Shown here: one piece after another, positions 55,167 through 64,000 of the stretch
How the letters are laid out: every line of letters begins with the position of its first letter
Position numbering within the stretch: position 1 is the stretch's first letter
Assembly: GCF_009745975.1 (NCBI RefSeq)
Contig: NZ_WHOL01000064.1
Coordinates: forward strand, 107,994-171,993
Length of the DNA stretch: 64,000 bases
DNA from: Actinokineospora pegani
GTDB taxonomy: Bacteria; Actinomycetota; Actinomycetes; Mycobacteriales; Pseudonocardiaceae
Direction of reading: 5' to 3'
Made by a program: the position numbers and the translations under genes
The notes under the pieces: generated by a model
What the model saw: the letters and a program-made list of their open reading frames with translations, nothing else
Databases searched by the model: none
What the model was told of the DNA's origin: nothing

Positions 55167-56357
55167 TTGCACAACACAGCCATCTCCCTGATCGAGCTGG
55201 GAGCGGTCTTCTTCGGCCTGGGCATCCTGGGCAGGCTCGCGTGGAAGATCGGCGTCTCACCCATCCCGCTCTACCTGCTCGGAGGCCTCGCGTTCGGCGC
55301 GGGCGGCCTGGTCCCCCTGGAGGGCATCGAACCGTTCACCGAGCTGTCCGGCGAGATCGGGGTGGTGCTGCTGCTGTTGCTGCTCGGCCTGGAGTACTCC
55401 GCCGCCGAGCTGGTCACCGGCCTGCGCCGCTCCTGGCTGGCGGGCGTGCTCGACATCGTGCTCAACGCCGCCCCCGGCGCGGCCGTGGCCTTCCTGCTCG
55501 GCTGGGGCCCGGTCGGCGCCCTGGCGATGGCGGGCGTCACCTACATCTCCTCGTCGGGCATCATCGCCAAGGTCCTCGGCGACCTGGGCAGGCTCGGCAA
55601 CCGCGAGACCCCGGTCGTGCTGTCCATCCTGGTCTTCGAAGACCTCGCGATGGCCCTCTACCTGCCGATCCTCACCGCGGTCCTGGCGGGCACCACCCTG
55701 CTGGGCGGCCTCACCGCCGTCGGCGTGTCGCTGATCGTCATCACCGTCGTGCTCGTCGTCGCCCTCAAGTTCGGCCGCTACGTCTCCATGGTCGTCGACA
55801 GCCCCGAACCGGAGGTCTTCCTCCTGCGCCTGCTGGGCGCGGCGCTGCTGGTCGCGGGCCTGGCCTCCCAGCTCCAGGTGTCGGCGGCGGTCGGCTCGTT
55901 CCTGCTGGGCATCGCCATCTCCGGCTCCACCGCCGAGAACGCCACCAAGCTCCTGGAACCCCTCCGCGACCTGTTCGCGGCGGTGTTCTTCGTGGTGTTC
56001 GGCCTCAACACCGACCCCCGGTCGATCCCCCCGGTGCTGGGCTACGCCATCGCCCTGGCGGTGATCACCACCATCACCAAGCTGGCCACGGGCTGGTTCG
56101 CCGCCCAACGCCAGGGCATAGCCAGGATGGGCCGGGCCAGAGCGGGCGCCGCCCTGGTCGCCCGCGGCGAGTTCTCGATCGTCATCGCCGGACTGGCGGT
56201 GGCCGCTGGCGCGGTCGACGGCCAACTCGCCGCCCTGGCGACGGCCTACGTGCTGCTGATGGCCATCCTCGGCCCGGTCGCCGCCCGGGTGGTCGAACCC
56301 GCCGCCCGCGCCATGCAGCGCCTGGCCACCCGCGGCAGCGCCCCGGCTAGTCCCTGA
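55167..56357 (+). CDS. khtU: K+/H+ antiporter, CPA2 type
   Basis: 396 aa integral membrane protein of the Na+/H+ exchanger (Kef/KhtU) family, about 12 helices. Conserved features are [11 protein letters not shown], the transport motif [13 protein letters not shown] and [14 protein letters not shown] with the ion-site Asp, and [13 protein letters not shown]. With KhtT it exports K+ for protons. TTG start at 55167 with GAGAAGG upstream. Its 3' end overlaps the convergent gene by 11 bp. Confidence 0.92.
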   Translation: MHNTAISLIELGAVFFGLGILGRLAWKIGVSPIPLYLLGGLAFGAGGLVPLEGIEPFTELSGEIGVVLLLLLLGLEYSAAELVTGLRRSWLAGVLDIVLNAAPGAAVAFLLGWGPVGALAMAGVTYISSSGIIAKVLGDLGRLGNRETPVVLSILVFEDLAMALYLPILTAVLAGTTLLGGLTAVGVSLIVITVVLVVALKFGRYVSMVVDSPEPEVFLLRLLGAALLVAGLASQLQVSAAVGSFLLGIAISGSTAENATKLLEPLRDLFAAVFFVVFGLNTDPRSIPPVLGYAIALAVITTITKLATGWFAAQRQGIARMGRARAGAALVARGEFSIVIAGLAVAAGAVDGQLAALATAYVLLMAILGPVAARVVEPAARAMQRLATRGSAPASP

Positions 56358-56901
56358 GCCGTCGCCCGTAGTTGTCGGTGCCGCCGTTGACCAGCAGGAT
56401 GACGCCGTCGACGATCGACCACAGGCTGAGGGCGCCGCAGGTGAACAGGGTGCCCAGGAGCATGCCGACGGCCATGCCCGCGTGGCCGGTGTAGAAGCGG
56501 CCCGCGCCGAACGGGAGCAGGATCTGCAGCAGGCCCGCGGTGACCTTGGACTTGTCCGAGTAGCCCATCGGCTGCACCGGGTAGTGCACCGGCGGCGGGT
56601 ACGCGGGCGGGTAGCCCGGAGGGGGCGGCGGGTGCATGGCGCCCGGGTGGGGCGGGAACGGGGCGGGCGGCGGGGCCGACCAGATCGGCGGGGCCATGAA
56701 GGGCGGGTACGGGGCGGGCAGGTCCGCGAACAGGACCTGCAACTCGGCGCGGGTGGTGGCGGCGGTGGCGTGGCCGACGCGCTCGTCGTACTCGTGGACC
56801 TGGAGCCTGCCCGCCGAGAAGTGCTCGCCGAGCACCCGCATGGCGTCCTCGCGCTCGAGGTTTCCGACGCGAACGTCCTCGGGGTCCGGGGGGTGGCTCA
56901 T
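56347..56901 (-). CDS. DUF1707 + TM2 membrane protein
   Basis: 184 aa. N-terminal DUF1707 ([19 protein letters not shown], then [11 protein letters not shown]), a Pro-rich linker (about 65-110), then a TM2 domain of two helices with the turn [13 protein letters not shown]. Common actinobacterial envelope-associated type, function unknown. ATG 56901. Longer upstream reading has no support. The gene is divergent from xerD. Confidence 0.9.
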   Translation of the reverse strand: MSHPPDPEDVRVGNLEREDAMRVLGEHFSAGRLQVHEYDERVGHATAATTRAELQVLFADLPAPYPPFMAPPIWSAPPPAPFPPHPGAMHPPPPPGYPPAYPPPVHYPVQPMGYSDKSKVTAGLLQILLPFGAGRFYTGHAGMAVGMLLGTLFTCGALSLWSIVDGVILLVNGGTDNYGRRLRD

Positions 56902-56994
56902 TCTCGACACACTACTTCGACGGGGCGGGGCGCGGAGTGGTTTCCTCCGCGCGTCGCGACCTGGCAGGCGGCCGGGCGCACTACCATCCGCCGC

Positions 56995-57918
56995 GTGAGC
57001 GCAGCCCCGGAGCCGGTTTCGCGCACCTACCTGGACCACCTCGCCGTCGAGCGGGGGACGGCGGCCAACACCCTCGACGGGTACACCCGCGACCTGCGCC
57101 GCTACCTCGACCACCTGGCCGCGCACGGCGTGGCCGACCTGGGGCAGGTCACCGAGCGGCAGGTCGCCGACTTCCTGGCGCTGCTGCGCACCGGTGACGA
57201 CGAGCACCCGCCGCTGGCGGCGTCGTCGGCGGCGCGGGCGCTGGTGGCGGTGCGCGGGCTGCACCGGTTCGCCGTGCGGGAGGGGCTCATCGAGACCGAC
57301 GTCGCGCGCGAGGTCAAGCCGCCGACCCCGCCCCGGCGGCTGCCCAAGGCGCTGCCGGTCGACGACGTGCTGCGGCTGCTGGAGTCACCGCTGGGCGACG
57401 GGCCCGGGTCGCTGCGCGACCGCGCGCTGCTCGAGGTGCTCTACTCCACCGGCGCGCGCATCTCCGAGGCCGTGGGACTGGACCTCGACGACGTCGACGC
57501 CGTGGACCGGACCGTGCGGCTCGACGGCAAGGGCGGCAAGCAGCGCATCGTCCCGATCGGTCGCCCGGCGCTGGAGGCGCTCGAGGTCTACCTGGTGCGC
57601 GCCCGACCCGACCTCGCCGCCCGCGGCCGGGGCACGCCCGCGGTGTTCCTCAACCTGCGCGGCGGGCGGCTGACCCGGCAGAGCGCGTGGAACACCCTCA
57701 AGGTCGCCGCCGAGCGGGCGGGCGTCACCGGCACGGTCTCCCCGCACACCCTGCGGCACTCGTTCGCCACCCACCTCATCGAGGGCGGCGCGGATGTGCG
57801 GGTGGTGCAGGAGCTGCTCGGGCACGCCTCGGTGACCACCACGCAGATCTACACCCTGGTCACCGTCACGACCCTGCGCGAGGTGTACGCCACGGCACAC
57901 CCCCGGGCCACACGGTGA
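56995..57918 (+). CDS. xerD: Tyrosine recombinase XerD
   Basis: 307 aa. N-terminal core-binding SAM-like domain ([19 protein letters not shown]) and catalytic domain with Arg155, Lys182, His251, Arg254, His277 and Tyr286, the full set. It resolves chromosome dimers at dif with XerC. Its position ahead of parA-scpA-scpB matches xerD in other actinobacteria. GTG start 56995 with TACCAT 7 nt upstream, so leaderless. Confidence 0.95.
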   Translation: MSAAPEPVSRTYLDHLAVERGTAANTLDGYTRDLRRYLDHLAAHGVADLGQVTERQVADFLALLRTGDDEHPPLAASSAARALVAVRGLHRFAVREGLIETDVAREVKPPTPPRRLPKALPVDDVLRLLESPLGDGPGSLRDRALLEVLYSTGARISEAVGLDLDDVDAVDRTVRLDGKGGKQRIVPIGRPALEALEVYLVRARPDLAARGRGTPAVFLNLRGGRLTRQSAWNTLKVAAERAGVTGTVSPHTLRHSFATHLIEGGADVRVVQELLGHASVTTTQIYTLVTVTTLREVYATAHPRATR

Positions 57919-57934
57919 TCGACACACTGGACCC

Positions 57935-58951
57935 ATGCCGCAACCGCTGACCCACGACGGCCCAGTGCGCTGGGGAATCCTCGGCGCGGGCGCCATCACC
58001 GCCAGCGCGGGCCCCGACCTGCGCGACACCGACGACTGCGCGGTGCACGCGGTCGCCGCCCGCGACCTGGACCGCGCCCGCCGGGCCGCCGACGGCCTGG
58101 GCGCCCCCGCCGCGTACGGCTCCTACGCCGAACTGGTGGCCGACCCCGACGTCGACGTCGTCTACGTCGCCACCACGCACGGCCAGCACCTCGAGCACGC
58201 GCTGCTCGCGATCCAGGCGGGCAAGCCCGTGCTGGTGGAGAAGGCGTTCACCCTCACCGCCGCCCAGGCCCAGCAGGTCGTGCACGCCGCGCAGGACCAC
58301 GACGTGTTCTGCATGGAGGCCATGTGGACCCGGCAGCACCCGCTGCTGCTGCGCGCCCAGGCGCTGGTCGCGGACGGCGCGATCGGCGACGTCGTCGGGG
58401 TGCGCGCCGACCTGGCCATGGCCCTGCCGTTCGACCCGGCGCACCGGCTGTTCGACCTGGCCGCGGGGGGCTCGGCGCTGCTGGACCTGGGCGTCTACAC
58501 GGCGGTGTACCCGTGGCTGTTCATCGGCCCGCCCTCGGGCACCAGCACCACCGGGCGGCTGTCGCCGACCGGGTCGGACTCCACCGCGGCGATGCTCTGG
58601 TCGTACCCGGGCGGGCAGTGGGCGCAGCTTTCCTGCACGGTCGAGGGGCCCTCGGCCAACGAGGCCGTCGTGCTGGGCACGACCGGGTGGCTGACCTTCC
58701 GCGGGCCGCTGTACCGGCCGCCGGAGCTGGTCGTGCACCGCGGCGGGCCGCTCGAGGGGACCGACGAGGTGCTGACCGCGCCGCTGGCAGGCAACGGGTA
58801 CGGGCCGCAGTTCGCCGAGGTCGCCCGCTGCCTGCGCGCCGGGCTGGCCGAGAGCCCGACCGTGCCGCTGGCCGACACGGTCGGGGTCATGGCGGTGCTG
58901 GACGCCGCGCGCCGCGACCTGGGGGCGCGGTTCCCGGCCGACATGAGGTGA
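57935..58951 (+). CDS. Gfo/Idh/MocA-family oxidoreductase
   Basis: 338 aa. N-terminal NAD(P) fold (WGILGAGAIT), active-site motif VEKAFT (the EKP site with Ala), and the C-terminal substrate-binding domain (AGGSALLDLGVYTAVYPW) with the dimeric-dehydrogenase look of trans-dihydrodiol dehydrogenase types. Substrate likely a sugar or related alcohol. It begins 16 bp after xerD on the same strand. Confidence 0.9.
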   Translation: MPQPLTHDGPVRWGILGAGAITASAGPDLRDTDDCAVHAVAARDLDRARRAADGLGAPAAYGSYAELVADPDVDVVYVATTHGQHLEHALLAIQAGKPVLVEKAFTLTAAQAQQVVHAAQDHDVFCMEAMWTRQHPLLLRAQALVADGAIGDVVGVRADLAMALPFDPAHRLFDLAAGGSALLDLGVYTAVYPWLFIGPPSGTSTTGRLSPTGSDSTAAMLWSYPGGQWAQLSCTVEGPSANEAVVLGTTGWLTFRGPLYRPPELVVHRGGPLEGTDEVLTAPLAGNGYGPQFAEVARCLRAGLAESPTVPLADTVGVMAVLDAARRDLGARFPADMR

Positions 58952-58990
58952 TCTCGCACTCACACCGCGCGGAAGGCCTAGGGTGAGCGC

Positions 58991-59296
58991 GTGCACGAGC
59001 CGACGATCGATGAGGTGCGGCTGGCCGGGGTGCTGCACGCGCTCAGCGACCCGACCCGGCTGGCCGTGGTGGGCCAGCTCGCCAGGTCCGGTGAGCTGCC
59101 CTGCGGCGAACTCGACGTCGCGGTGGCGAAGTCGACGCTGTCGCAGCACCTGCGGGTGCTGCGCGAGGCCGGGCTCACCAGGACCCGGCCCGACCGCAAC
59201 CAGCGGTGGCTGTCGCTGCGCCGCGACGAGCTCGACCGGCTCTTCCCCGGCCTGCTCGACGCCGTCCTGGGCGCGCTCACCGGCGCGCGGGCTTGA
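58991..59296 (+). CDS. ArsR-type HTH regulator
   Basis: 101 aa winged helix: GVLHALSDPTRLAVVGQL, recognition region KSTLSQHLRVLREAGL, wing DRNQRWLSLRRDEL. One Cys (near 35) after the first helix, no full metal site. GTG 58991 with TAGGGT 6 nt upstream, so leaderless. Target unknown; the adjacent oxidoreductase gene is the obvious candidate. Confidence 0.9.
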   Translation: MHEPTIDEVRLAGVLHALSDPTRLAVVGQLARSGELPCGELDVAVAKSTLSQHLRVLREAGLTRTRPDRNQRWLSLRRDELDRLFPGLLDAVLGALTGARA

Positions 59297-59385
59297 TCGA
59301 GCAGCGGCGAGCCGCGTTGGTGGCGGTCCCGCGCGCGCCTACGCTGCGGAGGTCAGGACCGCAGGCGACAAGGAGCTAGATCGCC

Positions 59386-60309
59386 ATGTCGACACTTCCG
59401 CGCTCGGAGCAGGGTCGGGGGCTGAGCATCGCCCCGAGGGACTCCGACGACGACGGCGTGGACGAGCCGGTCGTCGCCGGGACCATCGGCCCGACCGGCC
59501 GCCCGCGCAGGCAGATCCCCGAGCCGCCGCTGGTCGACCGGCACGGGCCCGCGCGCGTCCTGGCGATCTGCAACCAGAAGGGCGGGGTCGGCAAGACCAC
59601 GTCCACGATCAACCTCGGCGCCGCGCTGACCGAGTACGGCCGCCGGGTGCTGCTGGTCGACTTCGACCCGCAGGGCGCGCTGTCGGTCGGCCTGGGCATC
59701 CCCCCGCACGAGCTGGAGCGCACCATCTACAACGTGCTCATCGAGGGCTCGGTGGGCGTGCGCGACGTCGTCATGCGCACGATCGTGGACAACCTCGACC
59801 TGCTGCCCAGCAACATCGACCTGTCCGCGGCGGAGGTGCAGCTCGTCTCCGAGGTCGGCCGCGAGCACTCGCTGATGCGCACCCTGCGCCCGGTGCTCGA
59901 CGACTACGACTTCATCCTGGTCGACTGCCAGCCCTCGCTGGGCCTGCTGACGGTGAACGCGCTGACCGCCGCCGACGGGGTGCTGATCCCGCTGGAGTGC
60001 GAGTACTTCAGCCTGCGCGGGGTGGCGCTGCTGATCGACACGATCGACAAGGTGCGCGACCGGCTGAACCCGAAGCTGTCGATCACCGGCATCCTGGCGA
60101 CCATGTTCGACCCGCGTACCCTGCACTCGCGCGAGGTCATGGCCAGGGTGGTCGACGCCTTCGGCGAGATCGTCTTCGACACCGCCATCAACCGCACCGT
60201 GCGCTTCCCGGAGACGACCGTCGCCGGGGAGCCGATCACGACCTGGGCCCCGCGGTCGGCGGGCGCCAAGGCCTACCGCCAACTCGCACGTGAGGTGATC
60301 GCCAGGTGA
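59386..60309 (+). CDS. ParA-family ATPase of the scp operon
   Basis: 307 aa. A disordered N-terminal 50 residues, then the deviant Walker A KGGVGKTT (65-72), Walker A' VLLVDFDPQGAL and Walker B FILVDCQPSL. It is the second ParA-like protein of actinobacteria, always ahead of scpA (M. tuberculosis Rv1708 type), different from ParA of parABS. Ribosome site AAGGAG. It overlaps the next gene by GTGA. Confidence 0.93.
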   Translation: MSTLPRSEQGRGLSIAPRDSDDDGVDEPVVAGTIGPTGRPRRQIPEPPLVDRHGPARVLAICNQKGGVGKTTSTINLGAALTEYGRRVLLVDFDPQGALSVGLGIPPHELERTIYNVLIEGSVGVRDVVMRTIVDNLDLLPSNIDLSAAEVQLVSEVGREHSLMRTLRPVLDDYDFILVDCQPSLGLLTVNALTAADGVLIPLECEYFSLRGVALLIDTIDKVRDRLNPKLSITGILATMFDPRTLHSREVMARVVDAFGEIVFDTAINRTVRFPETTVAGEPITTWAPRSAGAKAYRQLAREVIAR

Positions 60310-60671
60310 CCAGGAGAGTGCCGCTCCCGGGAGCCGACGAGCTGTTCCGCTCCACCGTCCCGATCTCCGCCCACCGCCGGATGCCGGAGCCCCCCTCGGT
60401 GCCCGCCCTGTTCGACGCCCCGCCCGCGGCCGAGCGGCCGCCGCGCGGCACGCCCCGGCAGAAGCACACCGCGAAGATCACGGTGTACGTCTCCGACGAG
60501 GAGTTGCTGGCGCTGGAGCAGGCGCGGCTGGCGCTGCGCGCGGAGCACGGGGTCGCGGTGGACCGCGGCCGGGTGGTGCGCGAGGCCGTGGCGGTGCTGC
60601 TGGCCGACCTCGAGCAGCACGGTGACGAGTCCGTGCTGGTCCAGCGCCTGCGCCGGGACGAGGGCCGGTGA
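60306..60671 (+). CDS. Putative ribbon-helix-helix protein
   Basis: 121 aa. The N-terminal half is Pro-rich and disordered. The rest (AKITVYVSDEELLALEQARL, then VDRGRVVREAVAVLLADL) fits a ribbon-helix-helix DNA-binding fold: one strand then two helices. It is coupled by 4-bp overlaps to both parA and scpA. RHH proteins are centromere-binding partners of ParA in some partition systems, so it may play that part (inference). Confidence 0.75.
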   Translation: MTRRVPLPGADELFRSTVPISAHRRMPEPPSVPALFDAPPAAERPPRGTPRQKHTAKITVYVSDEELLALEQARLALRAEHGVAVDRGRVVREAVAVLLADLEQHGDESVLVQRLRRDEGR

Positions 60672-61495
60672 CCGCCGTCGCCGACACCCCCACCGCGCAG
60701 GAGGCGGGGGACGGCAAGTTCCGGGTGCGGCTGTCGAACTTCGAGGGCCCGTTCGACCTGCTGCTGCAACTGATCTCGCAGCACCGGATGGACGTCACCG
60801 AGGTCGCCCTGCACCGGGTGACCGACGACTTCATCGCCCACCTCAAGGCCATGGGCGATGACTGGAGCCTCGACGAGACCACCGAGTTCCTGGTGGTGGC
60901 CGCGACCCTGCTCGACCTCAAGGCCGCCCGGCTGCTGCCGCAGGGCGAGGTCGACGACGAGGACGACCTGGCGCTGCTGGAGGCCAAGGACCTGCTGTTC
61001 GCCCGGCTGCTGCAATACCGGGCCTACAAGCAGGTCGCCGCCCTGTTCGCCGAGCTGGAGACCACGGCGCTGCGCCGCTACCCCCGCTCGGTGTCGATCG
61101 AGGACCGCTTCCAGGACCTGCTCCCGGAGGTCATGCTCGGCGTCGACCCGGCCCGCTTCGCCGAGATCGCCGCCGCCGTCTTCCGCCCCAAGCCGCCCCC
61201 GGTCGTGTCCACCGACCACATCCACCAGCGCTCCGTGTCGGTGCGCGAGACAGCGGGCCTGCTGCGCCTGCGGCTGGCCGAGCACGGCAAGCTGACCTTC
61301 GCCGAGCTCATCGCCGACGCCGAGGACACCCTGGAGATCGTCGCCAGGTTCCTGGCCCTGCTGGAGCTCTACCGCGAGGCCACGGTCCTGTTCGAGCAGG
61401 AAACCCCCCTCGGCGAACTCGTCGTCGAGTGGACCGGCGAGGCCGACCCGCCGCCCGCCACCCCGACCGACCCCGAGGACGAGGACTACGGGTGA
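60668..61495 (+). CDS. scpA: Segregation and condensation protein A
   Basis: 275 aa kleisin subunit of the SMC complex. N-terminal FRVRLSNFEGPFDLLLQLI with DVTEVAL, the mid region TEFLVVAATLLDLKAARLLP, and the C-terminal winged helix (TFAELIADAEDTLEIVARFL). It bridges SMC heads and helps organise the chromosome. It overlaps both neighbours by 4 bp (GTGA). Confidence 0.95.
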   Translation: MTAVADTPTAQEAGDGKFRVRLSNFEGPFDLLLQLISQHRMDVTEVALHRVTDDFIAHLKAMGDDWSLDETTEFLVVAATLLDLKAARLLPQGEVDDEDDLALLEAKDLLFARLLQYRAYKQVAALFAELETTALRRYPRSVSIEDRFQDLLPEVMLGVDPARFAEIAAAVFRPKPPPVVSTDHIHQRSVSVRETAGLLRLRLAEHGKLTFAELIADAEDTLEIVARFLALLELYREATVLFEQETPLGELVVEWTGEADPPPATPTDPEDEDYG

Positions 61496-62874
61496 GCACC
61501 CCCGACGACAACCACCTGCGGATCAGCGACGAGGTGGCCGAACGCCTGGCAGGCCTGTTCACCCCCCGCGACCGCCCCGGCGACCCCGCCCAGCCACCCC
61601 CCGAGCCCGACGACCAGCCCGCCACCGGGTCCCGGACCCCCGCCCCCGGCACGCCCGAGGCCGCGCGGGCGAGAGCCGCCCAGCCCACCGGCCACCCGGC
61701 TGACCGGCCCGACGCCGAGGCCACCCAGGCAGGCGAGCCCGCTGGAACGCGGCCCGCCGAGCAGGTCCAGACCGGCGCCGCCGATCCCCAGGCCGACCCG
61801 GCTGAGCCGGCCCGCGCCCCCCGCTCCCGGCCCGCGCCCGCCCAGCCCCGGAACGAGACCGCCCAGGCGGGCGCCACCCACACCAGCGGCGCCGAGCCCG
61901 CGAAGGCCCACCCCGGGGCCGAGACCGCCCAGGCGGGCGCCACCAAGCCCCACGCCGACCGGGCTGGGGCACCCCGGGCCCGCGGCACCCGATCCCGGAA
62001 CGGGACCGCGCAGGCGACCACCGCCCACCACGAGACCGCCCAGACCGGTGGCGGCGGGGCGTCGTTCGAGCCCGACGACCAGGCAGCAGGCGAGTCCGCT
62101 GGAACGCGGCCCGCCGAGCAGGTCCAGACCGGCGCCGCCGATCCCCAGGCCAGTCCCACCGAGGCGGCCCAGACCGGTGCCGGTGACGGCGGGGCACCGA
62201 TCGACGAGACCGTCGACGACCTGGTCGACGACGCCACCGAGGCGACCGTGGCGGAGATGGCCGCGTCCTTGCCGCCGGAGGAGGAGGTCGACGGGGAGGC
62301 GGTGACCAACGGGCTGCGGTTCCCTGACCTCACCGAGGACGACGCGTTCGACTCGGCGTTGGAGGCGGTGCTGCTCGTGGTCGACTCGCCCGCGGAGACC
62401 GAGGTGCTCGCGGCGGCGTGCGACCAGTCGGTCGGGCGGACGCGGCAGGCGCTGCGCCGGTTGCAGGCCCGGTACACCGAGACCGGCAGCGGGATCGACC
62501 TGCGGCGGGTCGGCGAGGGGTGGCGGCTGTTCACCCGCGACCGGTACGCGCCGGTGGTGGAGAAGCTGCTGCTCGACGGGCAGCGGGCGAAGCTGACCAG
62601 GGCGGCGTTGGAGACGCTGGCGGTGGTCGCGTACCGTCAACCGGTCACCCGGGCCCGGGTCGCCGCGGTGCGCGGGGTCAACGTCGACGGCGTCATCCGC
62701 ACCCTCGTGGTGCGCGGCCTGATCGAGGAGACCGGGACCGACTCCGAGACGGGTGGAATCCTGTATCGGACCACCGAGTTGTTCTTGGAGCGGTTGGGGC
62801 TGTCCTCGTTGGAGGACCTGCCCGCGATCGCTCCGCTGTTGCCGGAAGTGGAAGCGATCGACGATGTCTCCTAG
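61492..62874 (+). CDS. scpB: Segregation and condensation protein B, long N-terminus
   Basis: 460 aa; the usual length is near 200-250. Residues about 20-250 are an Ala/Pro/Gln-rich disordered extension with internal repeats (AGTRPAEQVQTGAADPQA occurs twice). The true ScpB winged helices follow (FDSALEAVLLVVDSPAETEV, then AALETLAVVAYRQPVTRARV). It dimerises and binds ScpA. The extension has the same high GC as its surroundings. Confidence 0.92.
   Translation: MSTPDDNHLRISDEVAERLAGLFTPRDRPGDPAQPPPEPDDQPATGSRTPAPGTPEAARARAAQPTGHPADRPDAEATQAGEPAGTRPAEQVQTGAADPQADPAEPARAPRSRPAPAQPRNETAQAGATHTSGAEPAKAHPGAETAQAGATKPHADRAGAPRARGTRSRNGTAQATTAHHETAQTGGGGASFEPDDQAAGESAGTRPAEQVQTGAADPQASPTEAAQTGAGDGGAPIDETVDDLVDDATEATVAEMAASLPPEEEVDGEAVTNGLRFPDLTEDDAFDSALEAVLLVVDSPAETEVLAAACDQSVGRTRQALRRLQARYTETGSGIDLRRVGEGWRLFTRDRYAPVVEKLLLDGQRAKLTRAALETLAVVAYRQPVTRARVAAVRGVNVDGVIRTLVVRGLIEETGTDSETGGILYRTTELFLERLGLSSLEDLPAIAPLLPEVEAIDDVS
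61729..61794 (+). repeat. 66-bp direct repeat in scpB, copy 1
   Basis: Matches 62086-62151 with a single mismatch. In frame, it encodes AGEPAGTRPAEQVQ and onward. A recent duplication inside the disordered part of ScpB. Confidence 0.9.
62086..62151 (+). repeat. 66-bp direct repeat in scpB, copy 2
   Basis: Second copy; the changed base turns the CCC of copy 1 into TCC (Pro to Ser). A shorter 24-bp repeat lies between the copies, at 61857 and 61921 (encoding ETAQAGAT). Confidence 0.9.
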
Positions 62875-63784
62875 GCCGAACCAGCCATCCGGGTCCCGCG
62901 GGGGCAAGCGGGCCGACCAGGGCAAGCGGGGCGCCGCCGGGTCAGGCCGCGGCCAGGCCCCGCGCGGCGGGCAGCCCCAGCGCCGGGGCGGCGCCCAGCC
63001 GCCCCGGGTGAACAAGCCGCAGCCGCGCAAGCCGCTGTCGGCCAGCGAGCAGAACGAGGGCGTGCGCCTGCAGAAGGTGCTCTCCAGCGCCGGGGTGGCC
63101 TCCCGCCGCGCCGCCGAGGAGCTCATCGACCAGGGCCGCGTCCAGGTCGACGGCGAGATCGTGCGCGAGCAGGGCCGCCGCGTCGACCCCGAGACCGTGG
63201 TCATCCACGTCGACGGGGTCCGCGTGAACGTCCGCGAGGACCGGGTCTACATGGCGCTGAACAAGCCGCAGGGCATGCACAGCACCATGACCGACGACCT
63301 CGGCCGCCCCTGCGTCGGCGACCTGCTGCGCGAGCGCGTGGACAAGCTCTTCCACGTCGGCCGCCTCGACGCCGACACCGAGGGCCTGCTCCTGCTGACC
63401 AACGACGGCGACCTCGCCCACAAGCTGATGCACCCCTCCTTCGAGGTCGCCAAGACCTACCTGGCCGAGGTCCCCGCCCCCGTCGGCCGCGACGTGGGCA
63501 AGCGCCTGCGCGAGGGCGTGGTCCTCGAGGACGGCCCCGCCAAGGTCGACTCCTTCCGCCTGGTCGACAGCCACGCGGGTAAGGCCATGGTCGAGGTCGT
63601 GGTCCACGAGGGCCGCAAGCACATCGTCCGCCGCATGCTCGAGGAAGTCGGCCACCCCGTCACCAAGCTCATCCGCACCCAGATCGCGGGCGTCCACCTG
63701 GGCAACCAACGCCCCGGCGGCATCCGCAGCCTCAACCGAGCGGAGATCGGCGCCCTCTTCGACGCCGTGGACACCGACGACTAG
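62864..63784 (+). CDS. rluB: Pseudouridine synthase RluB-type
   Basis: 306 aa. Basic Gly/Arg/Gln-rich N-terminal 55 residues, S4 domain (VRLQKVLSSAGVASRRAAEE), then the catalytic domain with GRLDADTEGLLLLTNDG, Asp as the nucleophile. It modifies 23S rRNA helix 80-89 region. Start ATG 62864 overlaps the scpB stop by 11 bp. Last gene of the parA-scp operon. Confidence 0.93.
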   Translation: MSPRPNQPSGSRGGKRADQGKRGAAGSGRGQAPRGGQPQRRGGAQPPRVNKPQPRKPLSASEQNEGVRLQKVLSSAGVASRRAAEELIDQGRVQVDGEIVREQGRRVDPETVVIHVDGVRVNVREDRVYMALNKPQGMHSTMTDDLGRPCVGDLLRERVDKLFHVGRLDADTEGLLLLTNDGDLAHKLMHPSFEVAKTYLAEVPAPVGRDVGKRLREGVVLEDGPAKVDSFRLVDSHAGKAMVEVVVHEGRKHIVRRMLEEVGHPVTKLIRTQIAGVHLGNQRPGGIRSLNRAEIGALFDAVDTDD

Positions 63785-63811
63785 CCAGTTCCCCTCTCCA
63801 CCCACCCCCCA

Positions 63812-63845
63812 TCAGCCCAGGCCCCACCCCCGGCGCCTGGGCTGA
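63812..63845 (+). terminator. Terminator of the parA-scp-rluB operon
   Basis: A 10-bp perfect stem (63812-63821 with 63836-63845), 14-nt loop, 28 bp past the rluB stop. Confidence 0.65.
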
Positions 63846-63954
63846 CCCATATCCCCACGACCGCACCCACCCCACAACCCCTCTCCCCACCCCACCACCA
63901 AGCCCAGGTCCTCCCCCGTACCCCCCACACCCCTGTCACACCCCGGCCTGGCCC

Positions 63955-64000
63955 CACTCCTGGCCGCACTTAGCTCCGGGGGATCGGTGTCAAGGGTGGG
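63955..64000. repeat. Palindromic repeat, copy cut by window edge
   Basis: 41 of 46 positions match 10453-10498, including the left arm. The right arm would lie beyond the window. Like the first copy it lies downstream of a gene end. Confidence 0.8.

Noticed and set aside
56902..57264. N-terminal extension of the DUF1707 protein to 305 residues
   Set aside because: It runs antisense through the start of xerD; the DUF1707 domain begins right after ATG 56901.

Overview
The window is high-GC DNA from a filamentous actinomycete, most likely of the order Pseudonocardiales (Saccharothrix/Actinokineospora-like). The evidence is codon use strongly biased to G/C in third positions, many GTG and a few TTG starts, actinobacterial signature genes (DUF397/XRE pair, DUF1707, DUF4240, DUF6188, R2lox), leaderless-type promoters, and the actinobacterial block xerD - oxidoreductase - parA - scpA - scpB - rluB. 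The genus is inference; no rRNA or other marker is present.

Layout. 1-2688 is the 5' part of a large NACHT NTPase gene leaving the window on the left. 2711-10375 holds a secreted S15-type hydrolase, a methyltransferase, an OafA-like acyltransferase and a Tat-exported flavo-iron-sulfur GMC dehydrogenase pair. A 27-bp-arm palindromic repeat (second, truncated copy at the right edge) and a SAH riboswitch precede metH (TTG start, 10827-14468). 14512-16222 carries four small immunity-like genes, then an alcohol dehydrogenase and a pentapeptide-repeat membrane protein. 18974-24144 runs on the plus strand: a PH-domain protein, a YdjI/YdjG/YdjH-like membrane operon, a stand-alone LigD-type polymerase and an EF-hand protein. 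A 46-bp tandem array lies in the convergent gap before a P450. Next come a small gene with a LexA-box promoter, asnB, an MFS transporter and terC.

The centrepiece is 31569-45673, all on the minus strand. It encodes a secreted hydrolase, an R2lox oxidase, a FadD32-like fatty acyl-AMP ligase, a Pks13-like polyketide synthase (2179 aa, here with added DH and KR domains), an AccD4-like carboxyltransferase and an antigen-85-like acyltransferase. This is the gene set and order of the mycolic acid condensase of mycobacteria, in DNA that looks like a lineage regarded as mycolate-free. The domain set predicts an alpha-branched, possibly alpha,beta-unsaturated envelope lipid. A TetR gene (46187-46783) lies upstream.

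The right part has a DUF397/XRE pair whose XRE gene is frameshifted, a small cationic peptide gene, a divergent TetR/MFS pair with a clear operator, a cation efflux gene, a tryptophan-kynurenine pair (TDO + kynureninase), a KhtTU-type K+/H+ antiporter, xerD, an oxidoreductase, an ArsR regulator, and the chromosome-organisation operon parA - RHH protein - scpA - scpB - rluB with translationally coupled overlaps. No tRNA, rRNA, CRISPR array or transposase was found.
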